Below, in pieces: positions 24,184-36,724 of a DNA stretch of 64,000 nucleotides. This DNA comes from Poecilobothrus nobilitatus. Its lineage: Eukaryota > Arthropoda > Insecta > Diptera > Dolichopodidae. Where the stretch lies: assembly GCA_947095535.1 (NCBI GenBank), contig OX352774.1, positions 178,248,200 to 178,312,199 on the forward strand, given 5' to 3'. Under the pieces are notes generated by a model that saw only the letters and a program-made list of their open reading frames with translations, ran no database searches and was not told the origin of the DNA. The position numbers were made by a program, and so were the translations under genes. Each line of letters starts with the position of its first letter. Position 1 is the stretch's first letter.

Positions 24184-25290
24184 CTGAGTGTTCCAGAGCA
24201 TGCGTATCAGGTTTTAATAATCAGAGAAGAAGTTGCTATTTTAAAATATAAAAAAAAAACTTTTGTTTACTAAAATAGGGCTGCTCTATAATTAAGTACA
24301 GACGGGAAAGAAAAAATGTTAAAGTTGAGAGAAAAATTTCGATAGAGCGATCTAATTGTATGTAAACACTCTTTACGGCTCTATCGTAAAACTCTACATC
24401 GACTCTATCAGAAATGTTTCGCTAGATATTTCTCTACCGCGCAAACACTTTCAAGTAGAGATATGTTTATCTCTACAATAACATTACAAATCTGCAAACG
24501 TATTTGTAGACCTGTAAAGACCCTATCATAAATTTTCATATAATTCATACACTCCTGCATTCTTCTTTTGCCTACTTTGTACCAATTTGCTGAACCAATA
24601 GTTTTTAATATTTTCTGTGGTGTTTTTTTTTTTATTAATTAAATGACACATTACATTAAGTATAATCACAGCAGCTTTTAATTGTTCCGAACTCATTTTT
24701 ATTCGGAATATACATGAACATATTGTACATGAATACTTTTTACAAGAATACTAGCCTATCACTTGTAACAAACTGGTCTATTGTTTGCAATACACTCAAC
24801 TCAATTGAATTGATTGTTCTATCACAGATCTGCAATAGAGAAAAAACTCGCTAAACTTGTAAACAGTCGCTAGAGCAAAATTTACAGTTCTACAAAAAAT
24901 TTCTCTACCAAAGTTTTCGTAAAGCGAATTTTCTGTAGAGTTATATTCTCGTGTAAACACATTTACTAAAGTAGAGAAAACTTTTGTATCCATAGAGGTC
25001 TATCAATTTTAGTTTGCCATCTGTACTTAGCTTATCGATTAATGATAGATTTTTAACTTTTGGAATTGATCGGATTTTCACCTTAATCCTAATTTTTAAT
25101 TTGGAAGGGATATTTTTTTTTATTCAAATCTCAGATTTCTAAGTGAAAAAATAAGAAACTTTTGTATTTATATATTTTTTTTTTGTTTTCTAAGTATTTA
25201 TCTTTAAAATTAATAAAAAATAAAACGAAAATCATTTAATTGTTTCTCTTATAAATTTAAAAACTGATACGCATGCTTTAGAACACCCTG
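24184..25290. mobile_element. composite inverted-repeat MITE, TA duplication (family M3)
   Basis: Outer ends: left 'ctgagtgttccagagcatgc' with 'gtatcagg'; right reverse complemented 'cagggtgttctaaagcatgc' with 'gtatcag'. TA flanks both sides. Nested inside is another inverted pair, 'ataattaagtacagacgg' near 24290 and the inverse of 'ccatctgtacttagctta' at about 25017-25034. The core between holds many 'ctctac'/'gtagag' motifs in both orientations. No coding frame. It reads as one element inserted in another. Confidence 0.8.
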
Positions 25291-25292
25291 TA

Positions 25293-27028
25293 TATTATTT
25301 TAATATTCTTTTAAATGAATGAAAATTAATATAATAAGTTGTGTTGTTTAAGCCATCATTATTATCCTTTTTTTTTTTTTTGTATTTAATATATATATAT
25401 TCTATATTTCATTTAATAATACTAATAATTAAATATCAATAATATGATATGCATATATTAATATAATAATATATTATAATACATTTACGATGCATTCATA
25501 TTTAATTTCCTTTTTATATTATTTATCACCTGAAATAATTCATCACATTTTCATATCACCGCAAGGATAATTTATAAAATTAACATATATCATATCATAA
25601 TATAATTCATATATAATTATAGCTATATACATAATACATATATATAAATTATATATATACATTATATTGATTTTGTCAGTTAAACATAAGTCATGAAAAA
25701 ATGATAATGTAAACAAATTTTAGTATTCGTTTGCATATATATGTATATACAATAATAGTAAGGTGTTTGTATTAACGTCCTTGTTTTTGTATTTAACACA
25801 TTTTTTTTTTTTTTTTGTACCTAATGTTGTATAAATCTTTCCTGATAAAAACATTACATTACCTCAAATAAAGCATAAAAAGAAAACAAAAAAAAAAAAT
25901 AAAAAAAAATAAAAATAAAACAAAAATTACAAATTAAAACATTTATTACCGTTAAAAGTCGAAAAGTTAGTAAATTATCTGATATCATTTATTATGGTTA
26001 ATGGTAAAGAATTTGTTGATTTGTGATTACTTTTGTTTTATTTTTTTTTTTTGCGTATAGAAAATCCTGATTTGCAGATTTTTCAGATAAAAATATTTTT
26101 TATTTTACGTTTTTTTTTTTTTGGATTTATTAGCTACAACAGATTTTAATTCACATAAAATTTAAAGGATATTAAATATGTACCGTTATTACAATAATAC
26201 ATAGTTGTAAATTTTTATTTTAAGTTAAAGTTTTTTGAATTATTAGATTTTAAATGAATACAAAATTCATGATACTTTTTTATTTTGTTCTTTTTGCTTT
26301 TATTTTAATATTAAAATTTAGTTATATTCTATTTTTAAAGTTCAGATTAAGGATAACGTTTAACAGGACTACCATTTTCGAGTGATTTTTAAAGTAAATA
26401 GTTTTATTGTTTTTTTTTTTTTTTTTGATTTTATTACTATAAAATTCTAAAAACAAATATCTAAAAAAAGTAAAGTTTGATGTTTTCTTAAGTCCTTTTC
26501 GAATTTATGTCATCCAGACTTATACTAATATTGAATTTCTTAATGATCCTGGATATTGTTAGGTGTTCTGTGTTATGATTATGTATTAATACGAATAAAG
26601 TTATAAATAATCATGTTTTAAAATAAGAGACAATAACTAATAATAACTAATAATTTGACAACAAGAAAAAAAAAAAAGAATGAATAAATCGAATTTAAAT
26701 TAAACGACAAAGAGTGTACAGTCGACTTTAGAACTCTCGTACGAAGATAAATTGTGCTGTACACACACAAAATTTAGTCATTTTTTAGAATTATTTGCTT
26801 TATTATTATGTAACGCCAAGAATAAGGATATACATTTCGAAACTACTTGAACCTCTTGCGTTAAACAAACCCATATTTCGCAAAAAATGTTTGTATAAAA
26901 CTTAACTTCTTTCGACCATTTATGTTCATATAAAAAAAAAACATTGTGTGGCAAGATGTATGGTAGCTCTACACAAACCCGTCGATCGCAGTAGTAACAG
27001 CCTAAAATGTAGACGGAAATATTTTACA
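25293..27028. other. AT-rich spacer
   Basis: Dense in TATA-type simple sequence (25380-25760) and poly(T)/poly(A). No gene seen. Confidence 0.5.
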
Positions 27029-27290
27029 AACAAAAACGTCGCGGAAAAAATATCACATTGAAAAAATGTAGCGGACAAAATGTCCCGAGGAGGGATTGTA
27101 AAATTGGAGGTAAAATCAGAGTTATATGTTTTTTACAGAATATTAAAGGGATTTTATCGTTGGATTCAGGGCATTCCATTTTTTCAAAATTATTCCAATG
27201 AAATTTAAATTAATTATCGTGACGAATTTGTTCGCTACATTTTATCTGGCGACATTTTTTCAATGCTATATTTTTGTCGCGACATTATTG
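27029..27290. repeat. small foldback element
   Basis: Left 'acgtcgcggaaaaaatatc', 'acattgaaaaaatgtagcgg'; right reverse complemented 'atgtcgcgacaaaaatata', 'gcattgaaaaaatgtcgcc'. The arms are about 50 bp around a roughly 140-bp centre that carries one foldback-minisatellite-like piece ('attttacagaatattaaagg'). Confidence 0.7.
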
Positions 27291-27329
27291 CTTCCGGCTT
27301 TTTTACTTACAGTTCCGCAACATTATGAT

Positions 27330-27605
27330 CCGTAATCGATCGAATTTCCTTGAATTTTAATATCGGAACTAAAAATTTTACAAAAATCACATGGAAAAAA
27401 TTTCATAATCCCTTAATTTCATTATTGTTTGAGTTATCGTACAAACGGACTGACAGACGGATGTACATGACGAAATTGGCTCAGAATTCTTTCCTGCAAG
27501 TAAGAATATATATATTTTTCTCTATCTATCTATATTTATCTCGTTTCTTTTAAAATGTCACAAACGTAATGGTAAATTTATTATACCCTGAAAATTAAGT
27601 TGTCG
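27330..27605 (-). mobile_element. DINE-1-like element, family 1 copy C (5' part)
   Basis: 'gagttatcgtacaaacggac' with 'tgacagacggatgtac', 'ttggctcagaattct' and 'gtcacaaacgtaatgg' with 'taaatttattataccct' is the inverse of the copy A head. The 3' half is absent. Confidence 0.75.
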
Positions 27606-27717
27606 TTCGTTCTTTTATACTTTACTTTTTTGAAATCTCTGTTTTTTGTTTATTTCAGATGAATAAAGTATTCATAAAATAAATGTTAAATATTCTATAA
27701 CACCTAATTCATATCAT

Positions 27718-27775
27718 TAACATCATTAACATTATCATCATCATTATCATTATCATAATCATCATACATTATTAT
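27718..27775. repeat. ATC/ATT-type microsatellite
   Basis: Repeated 'atcatt', 'atcatc' and 'attatc' triplet/hexamer units. Confidence 0.85.
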
Positions 27776-29435
27776 TGATTTGATTTTTTAATTTTTTTGC
27801 TCTAATTGTTCTTAACATCATATTATTATTTTTTAACCCTTACTAACCTTATATTGATATACGTGCTATCCTTGTTATATCCTTTCTTCTTTCATTTCCC
27901 TCTACTATCCATTTATAATTGATTATAAAACCAAATGAATTGAAGTATTTAGTTGTGGTTTGACCTATTCCTGATACTTATGATCTTTCAACTCTTATAT
28001 TATTATTTTTAATGTTACCAAAAAAAAACAAAAAAAAAAAAACTAAACCAACAGAGGTGAAAAAAGGGATAAAAAAAATATCAAAACAAATCTTTTATTT
28101 TTTTTGTTTATTTGATAACCGGATGAATTTTTGGTCATATTAGTATAATGATTTTGCATAATTTATGGAGTGAATTTTTATCAGAAATGAATCAGGAATT
28201 TCAAAGGATAATGTACAATTTTATTTATTTTTTTTTTTGTGTTTATTTGTATTAATTTTCACGTATAAATTTTTGGAATTTATTAATGAAATTTCAAATG
28301 TTGTTTTTGTTTTAAGAATAACTTTAATGTTTTTTTTTTGTTTTATTTAAATCAGGAATATTTGTGGCGGTAAAAATGGTATTAGAGGTAAAACTGATTT
28401 TATTTTTCTCAAATATTAGGTAAATATTGTATGTATATGTAATGTAAAAAATGTATATAAAAATATATAGAAATTTGTAATTAGATTTTATTTTTTTGTT
28501 ATTATGTTATGTAAAAATTATATTTTCAGTTTTTCTTTTTATATGAAAATAGAAAACACAAAAACAAATTAGTATAGGATAGAAGGTTTCGAATAATAGC
28601 AATAATTAAATTAAAAAAAAAAAATCACTTATTATAAATATAGAAAAATATTAAAAAACTGTGGTGGTGTAAACACAAAAATAACTAATTTAATTTTTGT
28701 TTTTATTTTTTTTTGTTCTGGTTTTGGTTTTTATTACAAATTTTCATGTGTGTCCTTTAATTTTTCTATGATATTATAAAAATCATTTTTGTTTTAGAGA
28801 ACTTCTCCAAATATCTGCAACAGACCGATGCACTTTAATCCTCGATGCACTAAAATCCAACAGACCGATGCAATTTAATTTGTTGAAAAAATTTATGATT
28901 TTAGTGTTTTTTTTTTTTTTTAAATTTTCTTTGGAAAAGGTGTCATCCACGATTGTTTTACATTTGAGAATGAAACTGCAAAATAAATTGACGATAAAAG
29001 TGCAATGGATTCATGAACTCATGTTGAATTCTTTATAGGCGTACCGCGTATATAACACATTAATTTAAAATGTACGTTTGAAAAAAAGTACGTTTGTGAT
29101 CATATTTCTAAAACGATTTCAAACGGTTTCTAAGGCTTTTGCACGTCGAAAGATAATTCTGATGACTATCTTCAAAATAATATATTCTATTATAGGAATA
29201 TGTTGACTCATTTGATGAGTACAAGGTACATAAAAGTAAAGCAAAAAATTTTACTTTCTTATAACGGTAACGGGAAAATATTATATTTATATAACGGTAC
29301 GTAATTAAAAAAAAAATGTTTTTTCCCCTTTAGTTAGATAGAAAGAACTTAGTCTTAAAATTGTTAGAAGCTATTTACAATTATACGAGCATATGCCTTC
29401 TTTTTTGTAAATGCCCATTTTAACACTTTAATGTC
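27776..29435. other. AT-rich spacer with a 40-bp duplication
   Basis: 'aacagaccgatgcactttaa' at 28819 is repeated as 'aacagaccgatgcaatttaa' at 28859. Otherwise homopolymer-rich with no gene. Confidence 0.6.
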
Positions 29436-29439
29436 GTAT

Positions 29440-29545
29440 GCCTTGAAAATAGGGATAGCAATGCGGAAAATTTAAATTGAAGAGTGGAGACTCTATGAGA
29501 ACATTTAATCCGCTTATTATTATTACTATTTTTGCTATCACTAAC
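29440..29545 (-). mobile_element. retroposon S2, partial copy
   Basis: On the minus strand 'aatagtaataataataagcg', 'gattaaatgttctcat', 'agtctccactcttcaattt' and 'cattgctatccct' follow the order of the left half of the 20.1-kb copy. The right half and poly(A) tail are missing. Confidence 0.6.
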
Positions 29546-31930
29546 AAAGCCCAAATAAGCCCAAGTCGATAAAAGTTCGAAAAGAGAAATTAATTGTAGT
29601 TTCACCCTCAAAAATTTGCAAAATGATCGGGGATTGACACGTATTCCAAAGAACGAGCCATTTTAAAATCAGAAATTCAAACTTTTATTATTATATTATT
29701 GGAAAATATCCTATAGTTGATAAAGAGTACTTTCATTTTTTAAATAAATATTAGCGTGATTAAAAAAAAAAATTGCATAGGTGTTAAAAAATTTAATAGG
29801 CTTTTTACTAATATAAATCGGATTTCATTTAAATTTATTAATTTGTATATTGTAATTTTTTTTTAAATTTGTTTTTGGTTTTTCTTTTTTTTTTTTTGGA
29901 CTTAAACAGGATGTACAAATTACATAGAAAATGTTGTAATTAGTTTAGAAAAAGGAAAATAAAAATGAAAATAAAAAATCAATTGTTTTTCTAAATTTTT
30001 GTTTTGTTTTTTTTTTTTTTTTAATTACAATAAATTATATATTTTTTTTTTTTTTGGATGTAAATAACAGGAAATTTTTTGTTTTAATTATGAATAAATA
30101 AAATTGAATTTTTAATCTGTAGATTTATTTTAAATTTTTTTTTTTTTAATTTATAAAAATTATATGTTATATTTTACAAATAAAAAAATTATATTTATTT
30201 TAAGTGATTTTTTAACTATTGACCACAAATAGGTAATTGAATTTTTTTTTTTTAATTACAATATACAGTAATTTTTGACCAATAATTACATGAACAGTAA
30301 TAATAATACAACGGGTCAAGTTTAATTTTTGTTTTTGTTTTGCTTTTTTTAGATACTTGATGAGATGAACAGTTTAGATTGACTTGAAATTTTTTGTTTT
30401 TTAAATTACCATTGTTTTTGTTTAAAATGTAAAAGATGAAATTTGAAAGACTAAACTTTTTTGCTAATCCCTTCAAAAAATTATTTTTTGTATTAATTTT
30501 TATTATTTAATATCCTTCAAAAATTATAACAAAATATTTTCTTTACAAATGTTTAAAAAAACGATTTATTTGTTTACTTTCTTTAATTTTTAAAATTCTT
30601 TATTTTTTAACATCTGCTTCTAAATTCCAGGAGAAAAGAATCTCAATAAAAAAAAAAGAAGGACTTTATCCTGGAAAATTTTCCAATCAATAAAAATATT
30701 GGGTTATTTTTTTTCGGTATTCTCCCTTTCACTTTACCATTTATAACGTGTTATGCAATTTTACAATTTTTTCGGTATTTCCCCTTTTATTAAAAGTATT
30801 ATACAAAAAGCTTTACAATAGTTATAATTTTTTCAGTATTTTCATTTTTATTTTAAGTAGATACTTAAAACTTTTAAAAAATGTTTTACGAAAAGCTATA
30901 AAATAGAATTAAAAAAATTAATTATTTTTATAAAATTGGTTCGTGTCTAGGATAAATATAAAGTGGGGAAAAAAAATGTTACTAATAATAATTGAATAGG
31001 AATGTGAAACAATTAGGAAATTATAAGGACTATAAAATCCCTAAATAAAAAATATAACTGAAAGTCCTTTAATGATATATTTATTTTAGTTTTAGTACTA
31101 TTAAATTTTTGCCAATTAAAAAATCTTTCCTGTAGTTCTAAAAATAAATATAAAATATATTGTTTTTTTCTTTTTACTTCAAATTTCTTATTTTTACTTA
31201 AACCATTTTTACTTTAAATTTTTTTGGTTATGGTGAATTATTTCAAATATATATCACTTAGTAAAGAAATTCGTAAATAATTAAAGCTTTTTCGAAAATA
31301 TTCGTGTGGTTTCCGTTAAGGATATATCTATGGCCTTATGCTATATAAATTAAATATCACACCGCCATATATTTAAAAAAAAAAAATAAGATAACATAGA
31401 AATTGAGCTGAGTTATTGGATTTGAAAATGATTATAGAGATGTTTTAAATAAATAAATGTTACCTTTATGTTATGTCATCTGAATTTGCATAGGGAATTT
31501 TAAATCAAAAAAAAAAGGTCCAAAGTATAAATAAGCCTTTAAATTTTATTGTATTTAATAAATCAGAGTAAACTTTTCATAAATAACAACAATAATATAA
31601 AAATTAATGTATTATGCACTTTATTTATCTCAAAACTTATATAAAATAACATAAAAATAATTGTTAAAATTATTTTAAATTGTTCAATTATGATTTATTC
31701 AGTTTTATTTTTTCTTTTTTTTGAAAATTGGAATTGAGTCCTGTCAATAATTTCAAATAAATTATTTAACCATCACATATTACAATTTTACTTTAAAGAA
31801 ATTTCCTCAAAATGAATTAAATTCTGTTTCCAGTCATTGTGAATTAATGTATTTTTGAGGGCCAAAATATATTGAATTAAAATTGATTGTTTTAGTAACA
31901 TTTTAGCCTTAGTAGAATTTTGTTTAATTT
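29546..31930. other. AT-rich spacer
   Basis: Very T-rich (29800-30260) with many homopolymers. No gene or bounded repeat seen. Confidence 0.5.
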
Positions 31931-31935
31931 AAATG

Positions 31936-32155
31936 TACCCTCTTGGTAGTGTCAGATTCTTACTGATTAAATACACCTTCCTCTTTAGCCAACATAATGG
32001 TATGAGAACGCTAACTACTAAGGCAGTGTATTGACTAGGAAGGAGACTTAAGGATAGAACCGATACTTTGAATTGGGGAGTGGGACTGTCTGAGTATAAT
32101 TAATCCGCTTATTATTATAATTATAGTATTATTTTCCTATCAGTCACGAAGCATA
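31936..32155 (-). mobile_element. retroposon S2, copy 3
   Basis: The plus strand reads 'taccctcttggtagtgtcag', 'attcttactgattaaataca', 'ttagccaacataatgg', 'actaaggcagtgtattgact' and 'gaattggggagtgggactg', the inverse of the 20.1-kb copy. It lacks the poly(A) end. Confidence 0.75.
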
Positions 32156-33045
32156 AACAGCTACATGCATTAGTATATAACATCTTCCTGTGTGAGGTAA
32201 TAAAAGGCATTTCCACTACTGTAGCAGCTAGGTATTATTTTTAATATTAGTATTATTATTTAAAAAAAACCTTATTAAAAAACCTAATAATTATAAAAAT
32301 TTAAAGCTTTGAACGTTAATTATTCATATGTCATTGACAGTGTTTTGTAAGGCATCTAGGTAAATTTATGAAACTTCTATTTTTCAATTACTACTTAAAA
32401 CTGAAACTTTATTAGATGGAGTTCAGTGCTATTCATTAAATTCAAATACGTTGAATTCCAATAGGTTCTAAGAAATTATATTACTTTTGATTCAACGAGG
32501 ATTCGAGGTTAATATTTTATCAAATTTCCCAAATAAAATTTAATGTGTGCTTAATTATATTAAGGTGCCACTTTCTTAAAGTCTCTGCTAATAATAACTT
32601 TCTTTTAGTATGCAAATAGTAAACTGTGAACGCATCACATCTAACAATTTTAATATGAAATTATTTATTTAAAAAAAAGTAAATGTGTGTGTGTGTGTCT
32701 ACCATGATATTACTATACAAAAAATTACAATCGCAAAATAATAATGCAAATTACAAAGAATGAAATTAAAGTTCAAGGAAATTTATTTCAATAAAAAATT
32801 GCAGTTTCTTTAACCATATAATAAAAAAAGTCTATAAATTATTTTTGTTCGCAGTTTTAAAAAGTAATAAAAAACTTAATGGAAACAAGTTAGAATATGA
32901 AACTGCAGGCGTTTAAAAGCATACATTTTCTAAAAGACAATAACAACAGTTTAGAATATTGTTGTCCGAAATTCTTTAGTTATCTGTGAATTTTATATGT
33001 TAGTTTGTTATTTTTGAATCCTAATGCCTCTTAAGGAGGTGAGGA
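32156..33045. other. AT-rich spacer
   Basis: Contains a GT dinucleotide run (about 32683-32698). No gene seen. Confidence 0.5.
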
Positions 33046-33049
33046 ACAA

Positions 33050-33490
33050 ACAAATTTTCTGAGATAACTTATGGTAATTCTGGAACACTTTAATTCTAAC
33101 AAAATTCAAGTTTTCTTCTAGAAGTGTGCAGCAATTATAAAAGAAGTAAAATTTTCCAAAATTATGTTTATGTGAAAACGGTACGGTAAATTTAAATACT
33201 AAATTTAAAAGGTTTTCTAATTTAACTATTGATTTATAAAGTTAAAAAAATCTCCTTCTGTTTTTGCTTGAGATTGAAAAAATGTTATGGTAGAGCCTGA
33301 GATATACCCATTTGAAAATAGGTCTCTTTCAAATTTTAAAGGGCTGTAACTACGCAAAGAGTGAAGCTACATAAAACAATATTAACTTTTTGAAGAGATC
33401 TATCCCCGGTTAAAATTTCATTTTCCTATCTTAAGCCGTGTAAAAGTTTTGTAAGCAGACAGACAGACGGACGGATGCACAAACAAAAGA
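33050..33490 (-). repeat. repeat family 2, inverse copy
   Basis: 'aaacggtacggtaaatttaa', 'tttgaaaataggtctctttc', 'agggctgtaactacgcaaag', 'ggttaaaatttcatttt' and 'cagacagacggacggatg' are the inverse of the blocks seen at 61.5 and 63.3 kb. The (GTCY)-type core lies at the right end. Confidence 0.75.
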
Positions 33491-34805
33491 TTATTATATG
33501 TACTTATAAGTGCATAATATGGAAAGTGTTTGCTCATATGTTTATTTGTATGCAAAATTTGTAGAATACATTTATTTCAAAGGATTAAAAAATAAATTTT
33601 GTTTTTGTATCCAATTTTTAAAAAGAGTTTTGAAAAATTTGCTTAGTAGTTCTCTTAGTAGACTCTGTCCGTCCGTTAAAAGAAAAAATTGATGAACTAT
33701 TAATATGAGATAAATTTATTATGTTCTGTTTTGCATTTTTACAATTATGTTGCCGTTGGAATCGTATCAATAAATTTATAAGTATTTTTGTATAACGACA
33801 GCTGAGAAACGGTTAACACTATTAACAGTCACAAAAGTGATTTAACGCAAAATTATGGTAGCTTCTCAAGGATTCCAAATTGTACATAATAATATTAGCT
33901 AATATTTTAATATGGCATTTGTAAAAAATTATTATTTTTCATTTTTCATCAGCTGTAATTTAAAAATTAATTGAATGTTCGTAATTTTTAATTAATTTAA
34001 ATTAAAAGTTTTTTGTATACTTTTTAAAGATTTCTTAAAATCATAACAGTTTTTGTTAATCAGAACCAAGATATGAAAACTTGCTGTAAAGAAACAAGGC
34101 TATATTATTATTTTATTATTTTATGTTATAATTTTTTTAATTCGAATTCAGATATTCAATCCTTTCAATCGTCAATATCAATGATATCAATTATAAGATA
34201 AAATAGGCACGAAAATCGAACTGGCACACATGGATATAATTAGTACAAAGGATGCATATATAATTTTCTCACTAAGTGCACACAAAAGAGACAAACAAGA
34301 AAAAAAAGTGATTGATGACAAAAAGATACTTTTGAAAACAGATCTATAATATATGATAATCTGAAAGAATTTATATCTTAAAACTCCAAATATATATTTA
34401 GGAAAACTGTCATCAAAACTGAAGAATTGTTTAGTATTATTTTTTTAAGGAAGTGACAAAACACGAGGAAGATTATGGTTGCGCTTGTCAACTCTAAAAC
34501 ACCCGTACAAATGATATTATTAAAAATAAAAATCTTGAATGGTAACTATCACAAACTGTGTAAACTTTATCTTTTTTAGTCTTATGTATTTTGAAGATAT
34601 GTAAACTGTGAAATATGTATGGGAACAACCCAAAAGCGAGGTCAAAAAAAATAATATATATCCTACGAATTGGTAACACTTTGGTAATATTGTGCTTGGG
34701 TAGTTTTATGAATCCGTGATTTTTTGTTCTTATGAGGGTATAAAAAAATAAAACAAAGCAGAATGTAAACCAATAATTTTTAAAGGCGCACATTTGCAAA
34801 AGACA
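33491..34805. other. AT-rich spacer
   Basis: A short 'actctgtccgtccgtt' near 33661 is a possible family-2 scrap. A 105-codon minus-strand frame at 34494-34811 has biased Phe/Ile/Lys composition and no recognisable domain. Confidence 0.5.
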
Positions 34806-34807
34806 AT

Positions 34808-35250
34808 ACAAACTATTTAGAATTGTGATTCTACTCCAAAATTTGAAAATTTCATATATTAAGAAAAAATGTGAAAATAGGACTTTTTTTGCAATTTTGG
34901 GGGGCTGTAAATTCGAAACCCTATATAACTAAGAAAAACAGTTAACACACTTAAAAATATATTACTGAAGTTTTAATTTCTATTTCTTGCCGAAGAAAAA
35001 TTTGTACAGATGCCTAAGTTACAGGTGTTTAAATTACAGGTGGAAAATTTAAATTTTTGCGCCCTAATAGCTCTTTGGTTTCCACATAACGGTAAGTTTA
35101 AATACTAACTTTAAAAAAAAAATGTATAATTTTGATGTTGATTTATAAAGGTAAAAAAAAGTCCTGTCGAATGGTTAAATTGCAAAAATGTTAAGCAGAA
35201 TCTGAAATGTAATGGATGGGGAGTTACATGAAAAGATTGTGTTTTAGAAA
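34808..35250 (-). repeat. repeat family 2, inverse copy
   Basis: 'ggggctgtaaattcgaaacc', 'aatatattactgaag', 'gcctaagttacaggtgttta', 'ctaatagctctttggtttcc', 'acataacggtaagtttaaat' and 'gttaagcagaatctga' match, inverted, the copies at 60.8-64 kb. The GTCY end is missing. Confidence 0.8.
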
Positions 35251-35689
35251 TGTGTTAAAAATATACATATAAAACAAAATCAAAAAGAATAACTCTTCTA
35301 AGGCAGATTTGAACCTACCACTTAATTATTATTAATCAACGGTTTTACCAATTATGCTTCAGAACTTTTTTAATATTGAGCGCCAAATGTATATACCTTT
35401 AAACTTGTGCCAGTAAATGTAGGTAATATGTATAATATATGCATATATAAATAAAATACATACGTATATTGCCATTTCAATTTCATTTAAAAATAAATGA
35501 TCAATATCGTACACAAAATACTCACAATATAGACACTATCTATTATATCAAAGCCGAAAACCTTTGCAACAATATTTTTCATAGCAAAAAGTATTACTAT
35601 GGACACAACATAAAAAACGATAAAACAATTGAAAATTTGTAGGATTTGGTACATAATTCCGAAAAAAAAATCTGAAAATGAAATTGCTG

Positions 35690-35800
35690 AATTCAAAATC
35701 CCCAAAAACATAATCCCGAAAAATTAAAATCCCGAAAATTAAAATCACTAAATTACGAAAGGCCGAAAATCAAAATACCGAAATTTGAAAATCTCGCATA
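35690..35800. repeat. short degenerate tandem repeat
   Basis: 'aatcccgaaaa(a)ttaaa' and variants ('aggccgaaaatcaaa', 'taccgaaatttgaaa') recur about every 16 bp. Confidence 0.65.
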
Positions 35801-35855
35801 GACAGACATATACGGGTATAAATATTCCGGAAAAAGGGAATACTCAGATTTTATA

Positions 35856-35932
35856 CCAATACCAATATATACCAATTACCAATACATACCAATATACCAT
35901 ACATACCAATATACATATATATACCAATTTCA
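35856..35932. repeat. 'taccaata' tandem repeat
   Basis: Seven or more degenerate copies of 'taccaata(ta)'. The 60-codon Tyr/Thr-rich frame over it (35785-35967) is a by-product. Confidence 0.8.
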
Positions 35933-36430
35933 TTCAAAAAAAATTAAATTTTCACATTTCCATATGAAAAAAAATTAATTTTGAAAATCCCCGCTTCAAA
36001 TTTATTGAAACCCTGATTTTGAATCCAACTTTAAAATCAATACTAAAGTATGTCCAGGCATACAGGTTTCGATGTAAAAGTATTCAGTTTTTACATTCCA
36101 CTTAAAAAATAGTGAATTTTATACGAATTTAGACACTTTTATGAAAAAAACTTATTTCTAAAGAAGTGAGGGCTGCCCCTCCCTCCCAACTCGCACTACA
36201 AAATTTTCTTTAATTTTCTTAATTTTCTTAATGTTATCTACATTTTCACGTTTATTTAAATTTTGTCTTACTCTTATTGTAAAATGTTAAGTATTCTTAG
36301 TGATGAAGCGAACATAGTTCTCCAAAAACGTTCTGAAGATAAATAAAAAATATATTAGAACAGAAAAGATATTTCTTTTTAGTTCATTAAAAAGTTAAGT
36401 GTTAAAAAACCAATATTATTTCTAGATTAC
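35933..36430. other. spacer with a lone minisatellite monomer
   Basis: 'ccctgattttgaatccaact' at about 36011 is one foldback-minisatellite unit. The tract 'agggctgcccctccctccc' (36168-36186) is unusually GC-rich. No gene seen. Confidence 0.5.
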
Positions 36431-36435
36431 CAGAC

Positions 36436-36463
36436 CGGCGTATGCTACGCCGAGTTTATCTAG
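36436..36463 (+). mobile_element. candidate Helitron 3' terminus
   Basis: 'cggcgta' (36436-36442) pairs perfectly with 'tacgccg' (36446-36452) around a TGC loop. Seven bases later comes CTAG (36460-36463), followed by T. Helitrons end in a short GC-rich hairpin a few bases before CTRR and insert between A and T. The 5' end was not located. Confidence 0.5.
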
Positions 36464-36509
36464 TGTAGATAATATTATACATATAAATTAATTCGTAAAT
36501 TCCCTATTG

Positions 36510-36600
36510 TTTACCATATAATAGTACCATAGAAGTAATGCTAGTACCATATAATAGTACCATAGAAGTACCAAAATATAGTACCATAGAAGTAATACAC
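36510..36600 (+). repeat. 'agtaccatagaagta' tandem repeat
   Basis: 'accatataatagtaccatag' with 'aagtaatg' is repeated twice, and a third partial unit follows ('aaatatagtaccatagaagt'). Confidence 0.85.
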
Positions 36601-36724
36601 ATAACATGACAAAATATTTACGATATGTATATTGTATAGTATATAACGTACATTAATATCATACATTATCCTATGTAATACACATTATGTTAATTAAATT
36701 CTATGCGCAAATATCACATTTTGA

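Noticed and set aside
27718..27775. possible regulatory ATC repeat
   Set aside because: It is an ordinary microsatellite without supporting context.
34494..34811. 105-codon minus-strand frame rich in Phe/Ile, membrane-like
   Set aside because: The composition is what AT-rich noncoding DNA gives. No motif, and part of it overlaps a family-2 repeat boundary.
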